Positions 9,641 through 19,790 of a stretch of 64,000 nt of DNA are shown here, piece by piece. The stretch comes from Heligmosomoides polygyrus polygyrus (Eukaryota > Nematoda > Chromadorea > Rhabditida > Heligmosomidae), in NCBI GenBank assembly GCA_947396885.1, contig OX377203.1, positions 1,302,001 to 1,366,000 on the forward strand, in the 5' to 3' direction. Positions within the stretch are counted from its first letter, which is position 1. Each line of letters begins with the position of its first letter. Below the pieces are notes generated by a model, which was not told the origin of the DNA, searched no databases, and was given only the letters and a program-made list of their open reading frames with translations. Position numbers and translations under genes: made by a program.

Positions 9641-10040
9641 CTCATGGATTTTCCTTCAATTTTAACTGAATTGATCACTTTTTGATTACCTTCGAATTTC
9701 CGTTAAAGAACCAACCAATTCATTCGTCGTTTCGCTGTCGTTGAAGACTGCCTATTAAACCTGCCTGCTGACTGAATGAAATTAACTCAACCTTTTTCCA
9801 CGATTCGGACGTTCTTTTCCGCCTACGTAGTCAACCGTCATCCTCCATAGTGAGTCAGGTTCATCTGGGACTTCTACCCGGCCATTTGATGTTTATGTTC
9901 CTGTTTTCGCGTTCCTTTCATGCTTTCGCATCATTGTTTCCGGCAGTCATAGACATAAAACCGGCGATAGTCTGGGTTGTTTCTTCTCTTCCAATTCTCC
10001 TTTTCTTGCTTTTTTCTCCATTTTCTTATTTTTTTGTCCC
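9640..10040. other. No feature recognised
   Basis: This is CT-rich, intron-like sequence without a recognisable exon or repeat. Confidence 0.3.
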
Positions 10041-10044
10041 CATT

Positions 10045-10342
10045 GGGGGCGCGGGGAGCGCAGCCAGAGGAGCCGCCGACTGTCGTTTGCACCCGATACC
10101 AGGTTCCGGGTTCGGATTTCCCGCCCAGGCCAACCAAGCCTGCCATCCCTCCGGGATCGGTGACTTGGTACCAGACTTGTCTGGGAAGGATAAAGCGCTG
10201 ATATGTTCATCGGCTGGCCACCGCAAGTCATTGTATGGCCAAATATGCATTCAACTCGCCTCTACGACATCCCGTAGAAGTAGAATGCGTGGCGCATCCC
10301 AAAGGGGATTGAATAACGCCGTCCTTTATCCTTATCCTTATC
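10045..10342 (+). mobile_element. SINE copy 4 (well preserved)
   Basis: Full-length copy from GGGGCGCGGGGAGCGCAGCC to the tail TTATCC repeated at 10326-10341. TCCCCATT is present before the head (about 10037) and after the tail (about 10341), a possible short target duplication. Confidence 0.9.
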
Positions 10343-10349
10343 CCCATTA

Positions 10350-10710
10350 GGCAGATTCTTCAAAAAGAACGTCCTTATGAAATTGGTGGCGTGAATTTAT
10401 GTCTTAAGTTTGTTGAAATGATGCTTTTTTTCAAATTATTTTTATTAAATTTTTGGGCGAAATGCTCACGGTTGACCGTACTGCAGCAGTTTTCGCTAGT
10501 CTACCTTCTGTGGTGGCCTAGACGTCGATGTATTCTGAATCCATGAGCTGGTTTGGGTGTCAGAAGACGTGGAAACGTCGAAGAGGTCGGAACGTCGGCT
10601 CTTTTTTTTTGCAAGGCCCCTAGACTGAACTGGATAACCTAATAACCGCGTCTGGTGCACTGGTCCAGAGTGTTGACCCAACGGCTTCACGAGGAACGAG
10701 CCTGAAGATC
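10350..10710. other. No gene; repeat-like fragment
   Basis: TTTTGGGCGAAATGCTCACG near 10455 and GACGTCGATGTATTCTGAAT near 10520 recur at about 31410-31490, so at least part is an unnamed interspersed repeat. Confidence 0.5.
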
Positions 10711-10714
10711 ATCA

Positions 10715-10883
10715 GGGACCGGATTCATCAACGACTTACAGAGATTTGACAGTGAAATTACAGCGGAAACACCTAAAAAAACGCGCATTAACGCGGGCGA
10801 TATGGTGAGATGTTGGCGTTATCAGAAATTTCGGCTGTAATTTCTCCGTTAAATTTCTGTAATTCGTTGATGAGTCTGGCCCC
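10715..10883. mobile_element. MITE family B (termini GGGNCCGGATTCATCAACGA)
   Basis: A 169-bp palindrome. GGATTCATCAACGACTTACA at the left is mirrored by TGTAATTCGTTGATGAGTC at the right, with GAAATTACAGC/GCTGTAATTTC inside. Copies at 13818-13985 and 61867-62031 have the same ends and length. Confidence 0.85.
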
Positions 10884-11488
10884 TAGTGGGATTCCTACTT
10901 CTTCTCCTGAGCGTTTTAGTCCCGCGCAGTCGCAGGGTCCGCTGTTCTTGTGATCTGTCGCCACCCCATCCTATCAAGGGCGTCATCTGCTGTGGCGCCG
11001 ACTTCGGCGAGATCTCTCCTGATGACGTCCTTCCATCTTTCCCTTGGGGCTTCCCTCGGACGCTTTCCGGGTGCCTCGAAATCTGGGGCCAACCTTGTGG
11101 GGTGATCCTCTGGTCTTCTGAGGACGTGCCCATACCACCTCAGACGCTGATCCCTCATCTTCAGCTGGATCGGGGCTGTCTTCATCACTGCCCTAACATC
11201 CTCGTTTCGCACCCTGTCCCGACGGGTCCATCCACACGCCCACCTCAGCATCCTCATCTCCGCCGCGTGCAGTTGCCGCTACTGCGCCTTACCCAGGGCC
11301 CAGCACTCACTGCCGTAGAGGAGGACAGGTCTCACAACTGTTCTATAGAGCTTGCCTTTGAGCGTCCTGGAGCATCTGCGGTCGCAGAGGATCCCTGTGA
11401 ACTCCGTCCACTTGAGCCAGGCTGCGTTTATCCGCCCCTGACCGCCTGGTCCACACTTCCTTCCTCGGATCCCTAGTGGGATTCCTAC
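10881..11488 (-). mobile_element. 5'-truncated LINE with 18-bp target-site duplication
   Basis: The LINE body is 10899-11470, flanked by identical CCCTAGTGGGATTCCTAC at 10881-10898 and 11471-11488. On the minus strand it encodes the reverse-transcriptase C-terminal region: LYRTVVRPVLLYGSECWALG, then after a frameshift [38 protein letters not shown] and [25 protein letters not shown]-rich tail lies at the 10899 side. The duplication overlaps the right end of MITE B, so the LINE landed at the edge of an existing MITE. Confidence 0.9.
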
Positions 11489-11726
11489 GATCTTCGGAAA
11501 AGATCGGATGAACGAGAGACGTGAAAGGAATGTTTCATGTGTGTCAAATTTGTCAAACAACTGTCAAATCAGTTTCGAGTCAAGTCATCATTTCCATGTT
11601 CTTCCACTGTGTATAAAATTAATTTTTATAGCAGATGTTTTATAGCATAGCAGAGATATAAAAGAACAAGCGTACCCTCCTTAGTTTCCTAACCTATCCT
11701 AAGCGGAGGGGCTATGCGGTGTGCTT

Positions 11727-11869
11727 TAGCCCTGGTTTATACTTGCACCGCTACGCGGCGCGACACGATGGTTGGGATAGATATCGATCGGAAAAAAGGC
11801 GCGAAAAATCGATATCTACGGCGATTGTGGTGCCGTGCCGCGTGTCGGCGCGAGAATAAACCAGGGCTT
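11727..11869. mobile_element. MITE family E (termini TAGCCCTGGTTTATACT)
   Basis: Inverted ends AGCCCTGGTTTATACT and GAATAAACCAGGGCT enclose a GC-rich core (GCACCGCTACGCGGCGCG / CGTGCCGCGTGTCGGCGC) and a centre with ATCGATATCTACGG. A second copy lies at 25440-25589. Confidence 0.85.
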
Positions 11870-11884
11870 ACCTCGCCATTCCCT

Positions 11885-12045
11885 AGCTTGAGTTTGTCCC
11901 CGATCCTCAGCTACTGTGAAGTGATACGATGGAATTCGTACGAACTAAGGTAGCGCTCCCCCCTCCCGACTAGGATAGATCCTAGCATCTTGTCATCCAT
12001 TTTTCGTGTTAAGAAAGAAGGAATATTAATGCACCGGTCTTCCGT
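11885..12045 (+). repeat. Interspersed repeat with CCCTCCCGACTAGGAT
   Basis: GAGTTTGTCCCCGATCCTCAG through CTACTGTGAAGTGATACGAT, CCCTCCCGACTAGGATAGAT and TTTTTCGTGTTAAGAAAGAA is found again in reverse complement at about 26380-26520. It is noncoding; the class is unknown. Shorter pieces (CTAGTCGG..GGGG) occur at 35695 and 36040. Confidence 0.75.
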
Positions 12046-12057
12046 GGGAGCAAGATA

Positions 12058-12330
12058 AAGTGTGTAGAATAAAGAATGGCTTTAATGAATCCCTTTGCGG
12101 GACACGCCACGCATTCCGATTTTATAGGGTATCGTGGAGACGGATTGAAGGCCTATATGATGAATGGCGGTGGCCAACCGATGGACAAGTCATTGTTTCA
12201 GTCAGACAAGTCTGCTACCAATTCACCGACCTTGAAATGATGGAAGGCTTGGTTGACCTGGGCGGGTCCCGAGCCAAGAATCTCGAGTCGGGATGCAAAC
12301 GACGGCCGGCACCCCTTCTGACTGAAGTTT
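12058..12330 (-). mobile_element. SINE copy 5, degenerate
   Basis: The blocks GCCACGCATTCCGATTTTAT, GGTGGCCAACCGATGGACAA and GCTACCAATTCACCGACC place it in the family. The tRNA-like end is eroded. Confidence 0.75.
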
Positions 12331-12980
12331 AGACAAAATTTGTCCAACCAAGTGAAGGTTATCTTTTTTAGCGGAAATGTTAAATGAATAAATGCAAATT
12401 TCTTGTTAGAATTTGTCATCAAACAATATTTTAGGCTTATTCTAACGTGGTGGCCATCAGCGAATTTGCTAGCTATGGATTGCGCCGTGCAGTCGTTTTA
12501 TGCGTTGCATTGTCTATTGGAATGATAGGCACGTTCTCTTCCAGAGAAGAATTCTTTATGTCGAAACACTTCAGAATGCACCTAGCACACTGTTTTGGTC
12601 AAAGAAACACGAATTCGTTCAAAAACTCGTGCATTTCCTCATAGGTCACCTTCTGCAGGATTTTTTCACATAAATTTTCTTAAGGCAAAGGATCACTTTG
12701 ACTTTGTTATAAGGTTTCTATGTTGAATTTAAATACCTTGGCTTTCGTTTAAAAGGTGTTCAGTCTAAAATGAAAATGGTATATGCCTACTCCTTCATAG
12801 ATCATAAACAATGTCTATGAATCATTAGCGTCTTGGGGCTGTAGCGATGTTCAGCCACTGTTTAGCCACTTTTTATGTTTGCCGAGTAGTATGATGAGAA
12901 ATGACTTATATAACCTTCCCAAATATAATATTTATATATTCTTTAAAAAATTCTCGATCAGTTCATAGATTCTCTTATTT
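12331..12980. other. No feature recognised
   Basis: AT-rich; no domain or known repeat block seen. Confidence 0.3.
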
Positions 12981-12984
12981 TTCT

Positions 12985-13271
12985 GGGGCGCTTGGTAGCG
13001 CAGTTGGAGGAGGCGGCGGCTGTCGCGCGCGCACGATTACGGGTTCTTGGCTCGCGTTCCGCCCAGGCCAGCAAAACCTTCCCTGTGGGGGCCGTTGGAT
13101 TGACACGAGCTTGTGTGGGAACTATATGCTCGCTGAGTTGTTCATCAGCTGGCCACCGGAGGCCAATGTGTGGCCAAATACCTTCCAAGACGTACAGTGG
13201 AAGTATAATGCGTGGCTCATCCTTAATGGGGTTGTTTCACGTCATCCTTTAATCGTTATCCTTCTCTTATC
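12985..13271 (+). mobile_element. SINE copy 6
   Basis: The head GGGGCGCTTGGTAGCGCAGT and the GCGCGCACGATTACGGGTTC region are intact. The body is more diverged than in copies 4, 9 and 13. Confidence 0.85.
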
Positions 13272-13815
13272 AGTGGGATTGATTAAAGCTGATCTTTTGT
13301 TACTTAATTTATAAACAGAGACGGCCAGCTCTGGTCAACCGTGCCCAGGATGCACCAGGCGTTCTACTTCTGCGAGATTTGAGAGCGTATTCCTCCCATA
13401 CAATCTGACGTCCTGCGTGGGGCAGGCGGTGGACTACTCACTAAAAATCCATCAATCTGCCCTTGGCAATGGTTTTACAGCCTACTGAATGAGAATCCGA
13501 GCGGCAGTTGCTTCCATCTGCCCTTCATACGTCAATTCCAGGGCCTTTCTCCGCCGACTGCTTTTTACATGCTCTATAGAGATGCACGCAGTGGCACATC
13601 TTGTTAGTATCTATCTGAAGCGACGTCCCAGTCAGTTTCTCGGCAAATTTTGCCGCCTAGACTTGTGCCTTCGCCAGCCTCTGCTCGCAGTTGCTCCGCT
13701 GACAGCGTCAATCTTCTGTTAGGAGACGGTTCAGGCTACCAGCTACATGCGCGATTGGATAGAGTGTAGGTTCCTGGAAGACCGCTCGTTGGATTGTTCC
13801 CTTCAACAGCCCGAC
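13272..13815. other. No gene recognised
   Basis: GCGTTCTACTTCTGCGAGAT near 13358 looks like an inverted SINE end remnant. The rest is unassigned. Confidence 0.35.
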
Positions 13816-13817
13816 CT

Positions 13818-13985
13818 GGGACCGGATTCATCAACGACTTACAGCAATTTAACAGAGAAAATTACAGCCGAATTCCCTGATAGCGTGGCTTATCAAGCGA
13901 TATGGTGAGCGGTAAGCCGCGCTATCAGGAATTTCGGCTGCGATTTCTCTGTTAAACTGCTGTAGGTCATTGATGAATCCGGCCC
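13818..13985. mobile_element. MITE family B, second copy
   Basis: GGATTCATCAACGACTTACA at the left and TCATTGATGAATCC at the right. The inner arms TTACAGCCGAATTCCCTGAT and the complementary ATCAGGAATTTCGGCTG are nearly perfect. Confidence 0.9.
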
Positions 13986-14197
13986 TTGGAACCTTCATTT
14001 TTCGCCTAACGGCCTGGCTTTACAGAAGTGTCGCATTGACGAGACTTGAAGAAAATGAGATGTTCAGGAGTTTACATGGACTCTTCAGGCACAGCTTTTC
14101 GGTATCCTCTGCTTCTCACTCCTCTAGAGAGAGTACTCTGTTCAAGTCACGGTGTATTCAGCCTTCTTTTGCTTGAAATATAGTAACCTCAGCAAGA

Positions 14198-14491
14198 GGG
14201 CGCGTGTAGCGCAGTCGGAGGAGGCGCCGACGGTCGCGTGCACCCGATGCCAGCTTCCTAGTTCGGATTTTCCGCCCAGACCACCCAAGCCTTCCATCAC
14301 TCCGGGGTCGGTAAATTGTTACCAGACGTGTCTGGGAAGGATGAGGTGATGACTTGTTCATCGGCTGGCCACAGCAAGTGACTGTCTAGGCCAAATACGC
14401 ATTTATATCGCTTCCACGACATCCCGTAGAAGTAGAATGCGTGGCGCATCCCAAAAGGGATTGAGTAACGCCGTCCTTTATCCTTATCCTT
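14198..14491 (+). mobile_element. SINE copy 7
   Basis: Full-length copy with an intact head (GGGCGCGTGTAGCGCAGTCG) and a CCTTTATCCTTATCC tail. CCTCAGCAA before and TCTCAGTAA after may be a diverged target duplication. Confidence 0.9.
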
Positions 14492-14499
14492 TAATCTCA

Positions 14500-14985
14500 G
14501 TAATACATAATTTGTCAGTCCTACTGGAGTTTCAATTTCTTCTCTGAATTTGAGAAGTCTAGAGAGATTTACTGGTTAATGACGAACATTTGGTAGATCG
14601 TGCTGTACGACTTCTGAACTCTTTCTACTTACTGGGAGATGATCTATGCGGCTAAAAATTCCAGAAGCCTAACTATGGCGATGGGCTAGCCGAGCAAAGA
14701 TCTTTCCGGGCCGCGTCAAGTGGGAATTGGCGTCGAAATTGGTTCTCCTGGTGGGAAGCGTGAGACGAGCAAGGGCATAACCAATCTACAAGACGCGCAT
14801 TTTCTTCGGCCAAGGGTGACGGCTTTTTTATGACAGCTTTTAAGGAAAATTGTACATATTGAGACAGGTAAACTAAAGCATTTCAAAGAAAGTACTGCCA
14901 AATTTTCCTTGAGCAAAAAATTTAACCATCCTGTTGAGCAAACTACGGTATGACGAAGAGGAACTGGCCCGAGAAAGTGAATCTG
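14500..14985. other. No gene; AT-rich repeat fragments
   Basis: TTTCAAAGAAAGTACTGCCA then AAATTTTCC near 14880 is repeated at about 24150-24190 in the AT-rich family. Nothing else is assigned. Confidence 0.35.
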
Positions 14986-14986
14986 C

Positions 14987-15060
14987 CATGACGTCCATCA
15001 GTGGTAGAATGCTCGCTTGCCACGCGGGCGGCCCGGGTTCGATTCCCGGCCGATGCACCA
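14987..15060 (+). tRNA. tRNA-Gly(GCC) pseudogene with encoded CCA
   Basis: The D arm (CAGTGGTAGAATG), anticodon arm CTCGC-TTGCCAC-GCGGG (anticodon GCC), variable loop and T arm (GGGTTCGATTCCC) are those of a eukaryotic tRNA-Gly. The 3' acceptor strand CCGATGC is followed by discriminator A and CCA, the last three not normally encoded in nuclear genes. The first 13 bases do not pair with the 3' strand. It is therefore best read as a retroposed tRNA or SINE head, not a working gene. An SL1 antisense copy lies 130 bp downstream. Confidence 0.7.
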
Positions 15061-15192
15061 TAAAGCGAGCCAACTCTTCCGAATTTGCTCTCCAAAACTG
15101 CTGCCACGCGGGACGACGTCTTGACTAGGCTCGCTTTCGACTCGATTACGATACGACCACGAACACGACCACGACCACGACACGTCCCAATC

Positions 15193-15214
15193 CTCAAACT
15201 TGGGTAACTAAACC
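15193..15214 (-). repeat. SL1 spliced-leader copy 1 (21/22)
   Basis: On the minus strand the nematode SL1 sequence (GGTTTA.TTACCCAAGTTTG then AG) is present with one change at the seventh base (A to G). After it comes GATTGGGACG, not the SL RNA continuation GTAAAC. Confidence 0.9.
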
Positions 15215-15578
15215 AATTTATTAAAGAGTAATAACACGATTTAACAAGGAATCAGGTTCTGCAGCAAAAATGACGGAAATTGTAAAAGTGACAAAATGCG
15301 AGCAAGTAAAACGGTCATCGGCGGGGTCGAACGGTCGTCGGCGGCGTAGAATGCCCTCTCGTTGTTTAGGCGGAGTTCTTATACAGAAGCACGCGGTTTC
15401 TGATGCAGAGCGCGATAAGCCTATGCTTCTTTAGCGCGGCCCTTTCATCGCTGAGCTAAGTTCAGTAGTTCAGTTCACTTTAATGCATGTGTGCTTCTCT
15501 TCTTCACTGAAGCGTTGAATAAAGGTTCATCCGAAGAAGATCGCGAATCGAATCATTTGATGTTGCATCCGATCAAAT

Positions 15579-15652
15579 GTGCCGGTGGTGTAATGGCGTA
15601 GAGTCTTCCCGCCTAGTCAGCAGGAGGAGCGGGTTCGAGTCCCGCCTGGCGC
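15579..15652 (+). repeat. tRNA-like element with pairing acceptor arms
   Basis: GTGCCGG at 15579-15585 can pair (with G-U pairs) with CTGGCGC at about 15646-15652. The T arm GCGGGTTCGAGTCCCGC is perfect. The anticodon stem does not fold well, so it may be a tRNA pseudogene or SINE head. It belongs to the same group as 760-850. Confidence 0.55.
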
Positions 15653-15768
15653 TAGAGTTTCGATCGCAGCAGGCTTCTGATCGCTTTCCCTAATCCTTCC
15701 TCCTCATCCAACATTTTTCATTATTCATTCTCTAAATTCCAATATCTTACCCTATTCAAAGCGTGATA

Positions 15769-16015
15769 GGCCGCGCGGTAGCTTAGTCGGAGGAAGCGCC
15801 GGCTGCCGCGAGCACCCTGATTCGAGGCTATTGGTTCGGGTTTTCCCTAGACCAATCAAGGCTTTCCTTCAGGCATGGTGAATTTGTACTAGACTTCTAT
15901 TTTTCTATTCCACTTCTATACTGACGTCTATTGGGTGACCGACACCCTATGTCATTGTTCAGATGTTCCTTAGAAGTAGAATGCGCGGTGTACACCTCCG
16001 CAAGGAGGGAATGTG
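15769..16015 (+). mobile_element. SINE copy 8, degenerate
   Basis: GCCGCGCGGTAGCTTAGTCG and the GAGGAAGCGCCGGCTG head are recognisable. The middle is rearranged before TTAGAAGTAGAATGCGCGG. Confidence 0.7.
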
Positions 16016-16249
16016 GATCAGACACTTGCTAGTAGGTGCTTCAGACTTCGATAGACGTGCTTATCCGACGACGTAGAATAAGTATCTTAGTTCTTTATTT
16101 CCTTTTTGCTTTTGCAGATGAAAAATTTGTGAACTACGATTTGCAACAGGATTTCAGCGTTTCCTTCACAATCCTTATCTTCCACCATCCTTATCTTCCA
16201 CGTTTGTTGAAGTGGAATCCACTTTGAATGGTAATGGAATACGCATGTC

Positions 16250-16640
16250 GAATTTGCTTCCGAAGCGTTTTGAAGTTACTCCACGGCAGAAGAGCTCGTT
16301 CTGTCAACACTCGAACCCGGGGGACTCAAATTTCATTCCGCCGACGCAGCGGCGTAGGTTGGCTCGGCAGAAGCAGCGCGAGTCGTGCTCAGTCGTCGAT
16401 TGGGCTTAGTTGAACTCGACTCGGCCCTTTGAGTGGAGTCGAGAGCCTCTTCGTCCGTTCAGAAACGTCGTCGTCGTCGTCGGAGCGACGCAGACGTGCG
16501 CCTACGGGAAGTCATGTGGCCGGCCGGCGACTCGTTTGGCTTTCCACGGGCGTCGATATGCGCTTATTCGGTCGTTAGGACTTCTTGTTGTCAGTGCTCT
16601 TCTAGGCTCGCTCAGACTTCGTCGATAAGTCTCCACTCCA
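16250..16640. other. CpG-rich unassigned block
   Basis: GC- and CG-rich sequence (CGTCGTCGTCGTCGGAGCG near 16467-16485) unlike its AT-rich neighbours. Open frames exist in two frames but show no domain. It could be an old MITE, a promoter or an untranslated exon. Confidence 0.3.
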
Positions 16641-16865
16641 TTGGGTTGCTTTGGAAGGGCTTTCTCCTGAGTCGTTCAAATCGCTACCCTGTAATTCATC
16701 TCGATTTTATGCGCTTTTTATACAATTTTCATGTCAACTTGGACTCTTTTCAAATGAAATTGTAAGCTGTTCTAAGCTGGCTTTAAAACTTTTGAAGTCA
16801 ATGCGAACTCTTCCAAATCAGGTGAGCTTCTTCTGCATTAAACTAAAGGCTCACCATAAAAGTTA
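16640..16865. repeat. AT-rich interspersed repeat fragment
   Basis: TGCGAACTCTTCCAAATCA with GGTGAGCTTCTTCTGCATTA at 16802-16840 is repeated at about 23570-23615. Confidence 0.6.
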
Positions 16866-17158
16866 AAAGGATAAAGGATAAAGGACGGCGTTACTCAATC
16901 TCTTTTGGGATGCGCCACGTATTCTCCTTCTACGGGATGTCGTGGAGGTGAGATGAATGCGTATTTGGCCATACAATGACTTGCGGTGGCCAGCCGATGA
17001 ACAAGTCAGCGCTTTATCCTTCCCAGACAAGTCTGGTACCAATTCACGGACCCCGGAGAGATGGAAGGCTTGGTTGGCCTGGGCGGGAAATCCGAACCAG
17101 GAACATGGTATCGGGTGCACGCGACAGTCGGCGCCTCTTCCGACTGCGCTACTACACC
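16866..17158 (-). mobile_element. SINE copy 9 with 13-bp target duplication
   Basis: A full-length copy in reverse. ACCATAAAAGTTA at 16853-16865 and again at 17172-17184 flanks it, as expected for LINE-driven insertion. Confidence 0.95.
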
Positions 17159-17238
17159 CTACCATAAAAGTACCATAAAAGTTAGAATAATTTTTTGTCC
17201 ACGGAAAACTTTAGTATGCCTTGCTTTGAAGCTTTGTT

Positions 17239-17316
<78 letters not shown>

Positions 17317-17317
17317 T
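17239..17317. repeat. (TAA)n microsatellite
   Basis: About 26 uninterrupted TAA units lie between two oppositely oriented SINE copies. The poly-Tyr and poly-Leu open frames reading through it are artefacts. Confidence 0.98.
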
Positions 17318-17331
17318 CATTACCACGTGTA

Positions 17332-17622
17332 GGGTGCACGTAGCGCAGTCGGACAAGGCGCCGGCTGTCGCGTGCACCCGATATCAGGTTCCTGGTTCGG
17401 ATTTCCCGCCCAGGCCAACCAAGCCTTCCATCCCTCCGGGGTCGGTGAATTGGTACCAGACTCCTCTGGGAAGGATAAAGCGCTGACTTGTTTATCGGCT
17501 GGTCACCGCAAGTCATTGTATGGCCAAATACGCATTCAAATCGCCTCCACGACATACCGTAGAAGTAGAATGCATGGCGCATCCCAAAAAGTATTAAGTA
17601 CCGCCGTCCTTTATCCTTTATT
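17332..17622 (+). mobile_element. SINE copy 10
   Basis: Full length with the head GGGTGCACGTAGCGCAGTCG and tail CCTTTATCCTTTATTCC. It is oriented opposite to copy 9, so the two could fold into a 270-bp duplex around the TAA tract. Confidence 0.9.
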
Positions 17623-17639
17623 CCCACGTATAAGACAAT

Positions 17640-18110
17640 TGTGAGAGAAGTGAACAACGGAACACAAATCTAAGAAAAGAAAAACGGAAAGAGACGCAAT
17701 CGCTTTAAGCATAAGAATAGTTTTCACTTTCGTTTTCAAAGGTTTTTTAAATAGTTTTTCATTTCACTTTACAGTATGTGAAATGAAAAATGAAGTTTTT
17801 ATAAAATTTCTAAGCAGTGGAAAGTTTCAAAAGATTTTTGAAACTTTCCATTGCTTGGAAATTTTATTTAAAAAAAACTTTATTTTGTTGAGGAAAATAT
17901 TAGTTTAAAGATTGCTTTGAAGAGCAGCAAGGGGCCATTTCTTTTGGTGCCAAAAGAGAGACTGCGCCATGCCTTCTTCCAAGAAACGATCTTGTTTCGG
18001 CGATTTTTCATCGATTGATAGGAAAACTTCTGTTTGCATGGATCTTGACATCTCTTGACGATACAACAAAAAGAACTATAAAACAACTGCATGCGCTCAT
18101 TTAGATTATG
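17640..18110. repeat. AT-rich interspersed repeat
   Basis: It contains an internal inverted repeat (TTTTATAAAATTTCTAAGCA then GTGGAAAGTTTCA against TGAAACTTTCCATTGCTTGG then AAATTTTA, about 17798-17870) and the shared GACTGCGCCATGC block at 17960. Confidence 0.65.
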
Positions 18111-18254
18111 CCTCCTGTAAGGAGGGTTACACTATCAACCAAATAAATAGCACGACGAGCTTTTCGAGTGCATGGCGAGATCTGTTCTTTTAATGCGCTG
18201 TGTAATTGCTTCTTTGCAGTGCTTTAAAGACAATTTGTAATTGATTACACATTG

Positions 18255-18495
18255 CGTGCATTCCGAATCGAGGGTTCTTGTTTCCGGTCCCGCCCAGGCG
18301 AAGCAAGCCGTCCATGGTCCGTGGTAGGTGAATTGCTACCGTATCTACTTGTCTGGGATAATAACACACTGTTTATCTACAATCCTGCCACCGCATTTCA
18401 TTCATTCTATACGCTACATACGTATTTTAGCGGTATTCTGTAGAAGTAGAATGCGTGGCGCCTTCCAAATAGGGACTGATTAACGCTGACTGTAA
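18255..18495 (+). mobile_element. SINE copy 11, degenerate
   Basis: The head is lost. CGCCCAGGCGAAGCAAGCC, the TCTACTTGTCTGGGA region and GTAGAAGTAGAATGCGTGGC remain. Confidence 0.7.
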
Positions 18496-18499
18496 TCCT

Positions 18500-18825
18500 G
18501 TGTCTTTTCAACCGAATAAGTCACTAAAAACCACAGTTGGAGAAGGGATAGCAAGCGTAGCTATCTGCTTTATGCCCAGACATTTTTCCCGAATATAGGA
18601 GAGGCCCATGCGTTGTGTGCTGTCGTCTAATGTTCTCGCTTGCCGCATAACAAGCCGATTTTTCATTTCACGGAGATGTTTTGCGTCCCAGTGGTAGAGA
18701 ACTCCACATCATCGACCAAGAACTCAATCATTTGTAGCGTCGTGAATCCGTGCACCAGTGTGAGCTATCTTTTTCCCTCGCACGAAGCGCTCTTATCGCT
18801 AGAATGAACCCCGGCTTTGGTCAGG
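18500..18825. other. Sequence preceding an SL1 copy
   Basis: TGTTCTCGCTTGCCGC at 18641 recalls the anticodon arm of tRNA-Gly but does not fold into a tRNA. No gene is recognised. Confidence 0.3.
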
Positions 18826-18828
18826 CGA

Positions 18829-18850
18829 GGTTTAATTACCCAAGTTTGAG
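18829..18850 (+). repeat. SL1 spliced-leader copy 2 (22/22, perfect)
   Basis: All 22 bases of nematode SL1 are present on the plus strand, followed by GTTTCGAAGAACGCGACAAC. The flanks GGCGAG before and CGACAACGCC..ATTAGCTGCA after also flank copy 3, so both belong to one repeat unit. Confidence 0.95.
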
Positions 18851-18943
18851 GTTTCGAAGAACGCGACAACGCCGAAACATTAGCTGCAGTAAAGTATATT
18901 AGCAGCAATCTTGATTCAACTGAACAAATATTTCAAGAGAATA

Positions 18944-19020
18944 AAAGGATAAAGGAGAAAGGAGAGCCTTGACCAATTCCTTTTGGGATGCGCCACGCGT
19001 TTTGCTTCCACGAGTCGTAG
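18944..19020 (-). mobile_element. SINE copy 12, truncated
   Basis: Only the tail and end are left (AAAAGGATAAAGGAG then GATGCGCCACGCGTTTTGCT). A possible remainder with GGTGGACTGGGCAGGGAT appears at about 19207 beyond MITE C, which may have inserted into it. Confidence 0.7.
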
Positions 19021-19046
19021 TAGGCAGATTGCAGACACGTCTGGCA

Positions 19047-19177
19047 GGCCTATTTTATACTTCGGCGACGCTGTTGTCGGCGACAGTGTTGCGCGAGCGG
19101 TTACGCACTACTTAGCTCCCGCTCAACACTGTCGCCGACGTCGCCGACAATAGCGTCACCGAAGTATAACATAGGCC
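19047..19177. mobile_element. MITE family C (termini GGCCTATNTTATACTTCGG)
   Basis: A 131-bp palindrome with arms GGCCTATTTTATACTTCGGC / CACCGAAGTATAACATAGGCC and a core built on GTCGGCGACAGTGTTGCGCG. Related copies lie at 49895-50093. Confidence 0.9.
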
Positions 19178-19479
19178 GTAGCAGTACACCGAAGCGATAA
19201 AGGACCTGGTGGACTGGGCAGGGATTTAGACTTGAGAGGGCTGAATCTTGAGACGGAAGCTTCCAATACTTAGCCGATCAGGACTTCTCAGAAACGTTAG
19301 TTCTAAGAATTCATTGGAGCTTGGCGATGAAAAACCGCACCTGACTTTGCACCTGCTCTCAGCAGTCTTCTCGGGAGTACATATTGACTTGACAACAAAA
19401 AATAGCAGAAGTGGGTACTCGACAGTCTCGCCGAAGAGCAGCTGATGACTTGCTGCACCCCATAAACTAGTCCTTGTCA

Positions 19480-19790
19480 CCATTTTGCAGTTTTAAAATC
19501 AAACCGCTCATCTAAAAAAATCAAAATGGGTTTCTCCAGATTTCACACGAGAGTCTACGAGACAATTGAAAGAATTTTTTGTTCAAGGAAACTTCTTAAT
19601 TCACCTGCCCCAACAAATTACCGTACTGTTTGAAGCTTTATAGAATTTCATCTTTTTCAAGAAAAATAGGGAATATCGTGCCATGCACATGCCTAGCTGG
19701 TCACGGTTTTCGTTTGATTAATTGTAGAAATTATTGAAATCATTGAATGATTTTTGATAATTTTAAAGGTTTTTAAAGCCAATGATATTT
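19480..19790. repeat. AT-rich interspersed repeat
   Basis: The blocks TTGTTCAAGGAAACTTCTTA and TCGTGCCATGCACATGCC match the family near 4.5 and 23.7 kb. Confidence 0.6.

Noticed and set aside
9286..9685. 130-codon Arg/Ser-rich frame on the minus strand
   Set aside because: Low-complexity translation of a CpG-rich block; kept only as a possible promoter region.
14987..15060. Functional tRNA-Gly gene
   Set aside because: The 5' acceptor strand does not pair with the 3' strand and CCA is encoded.
17159..17657. Poly-Tyr and poly-Leu open frames
   Set aside because: They are the translation of a (TAA)n microsatellite.
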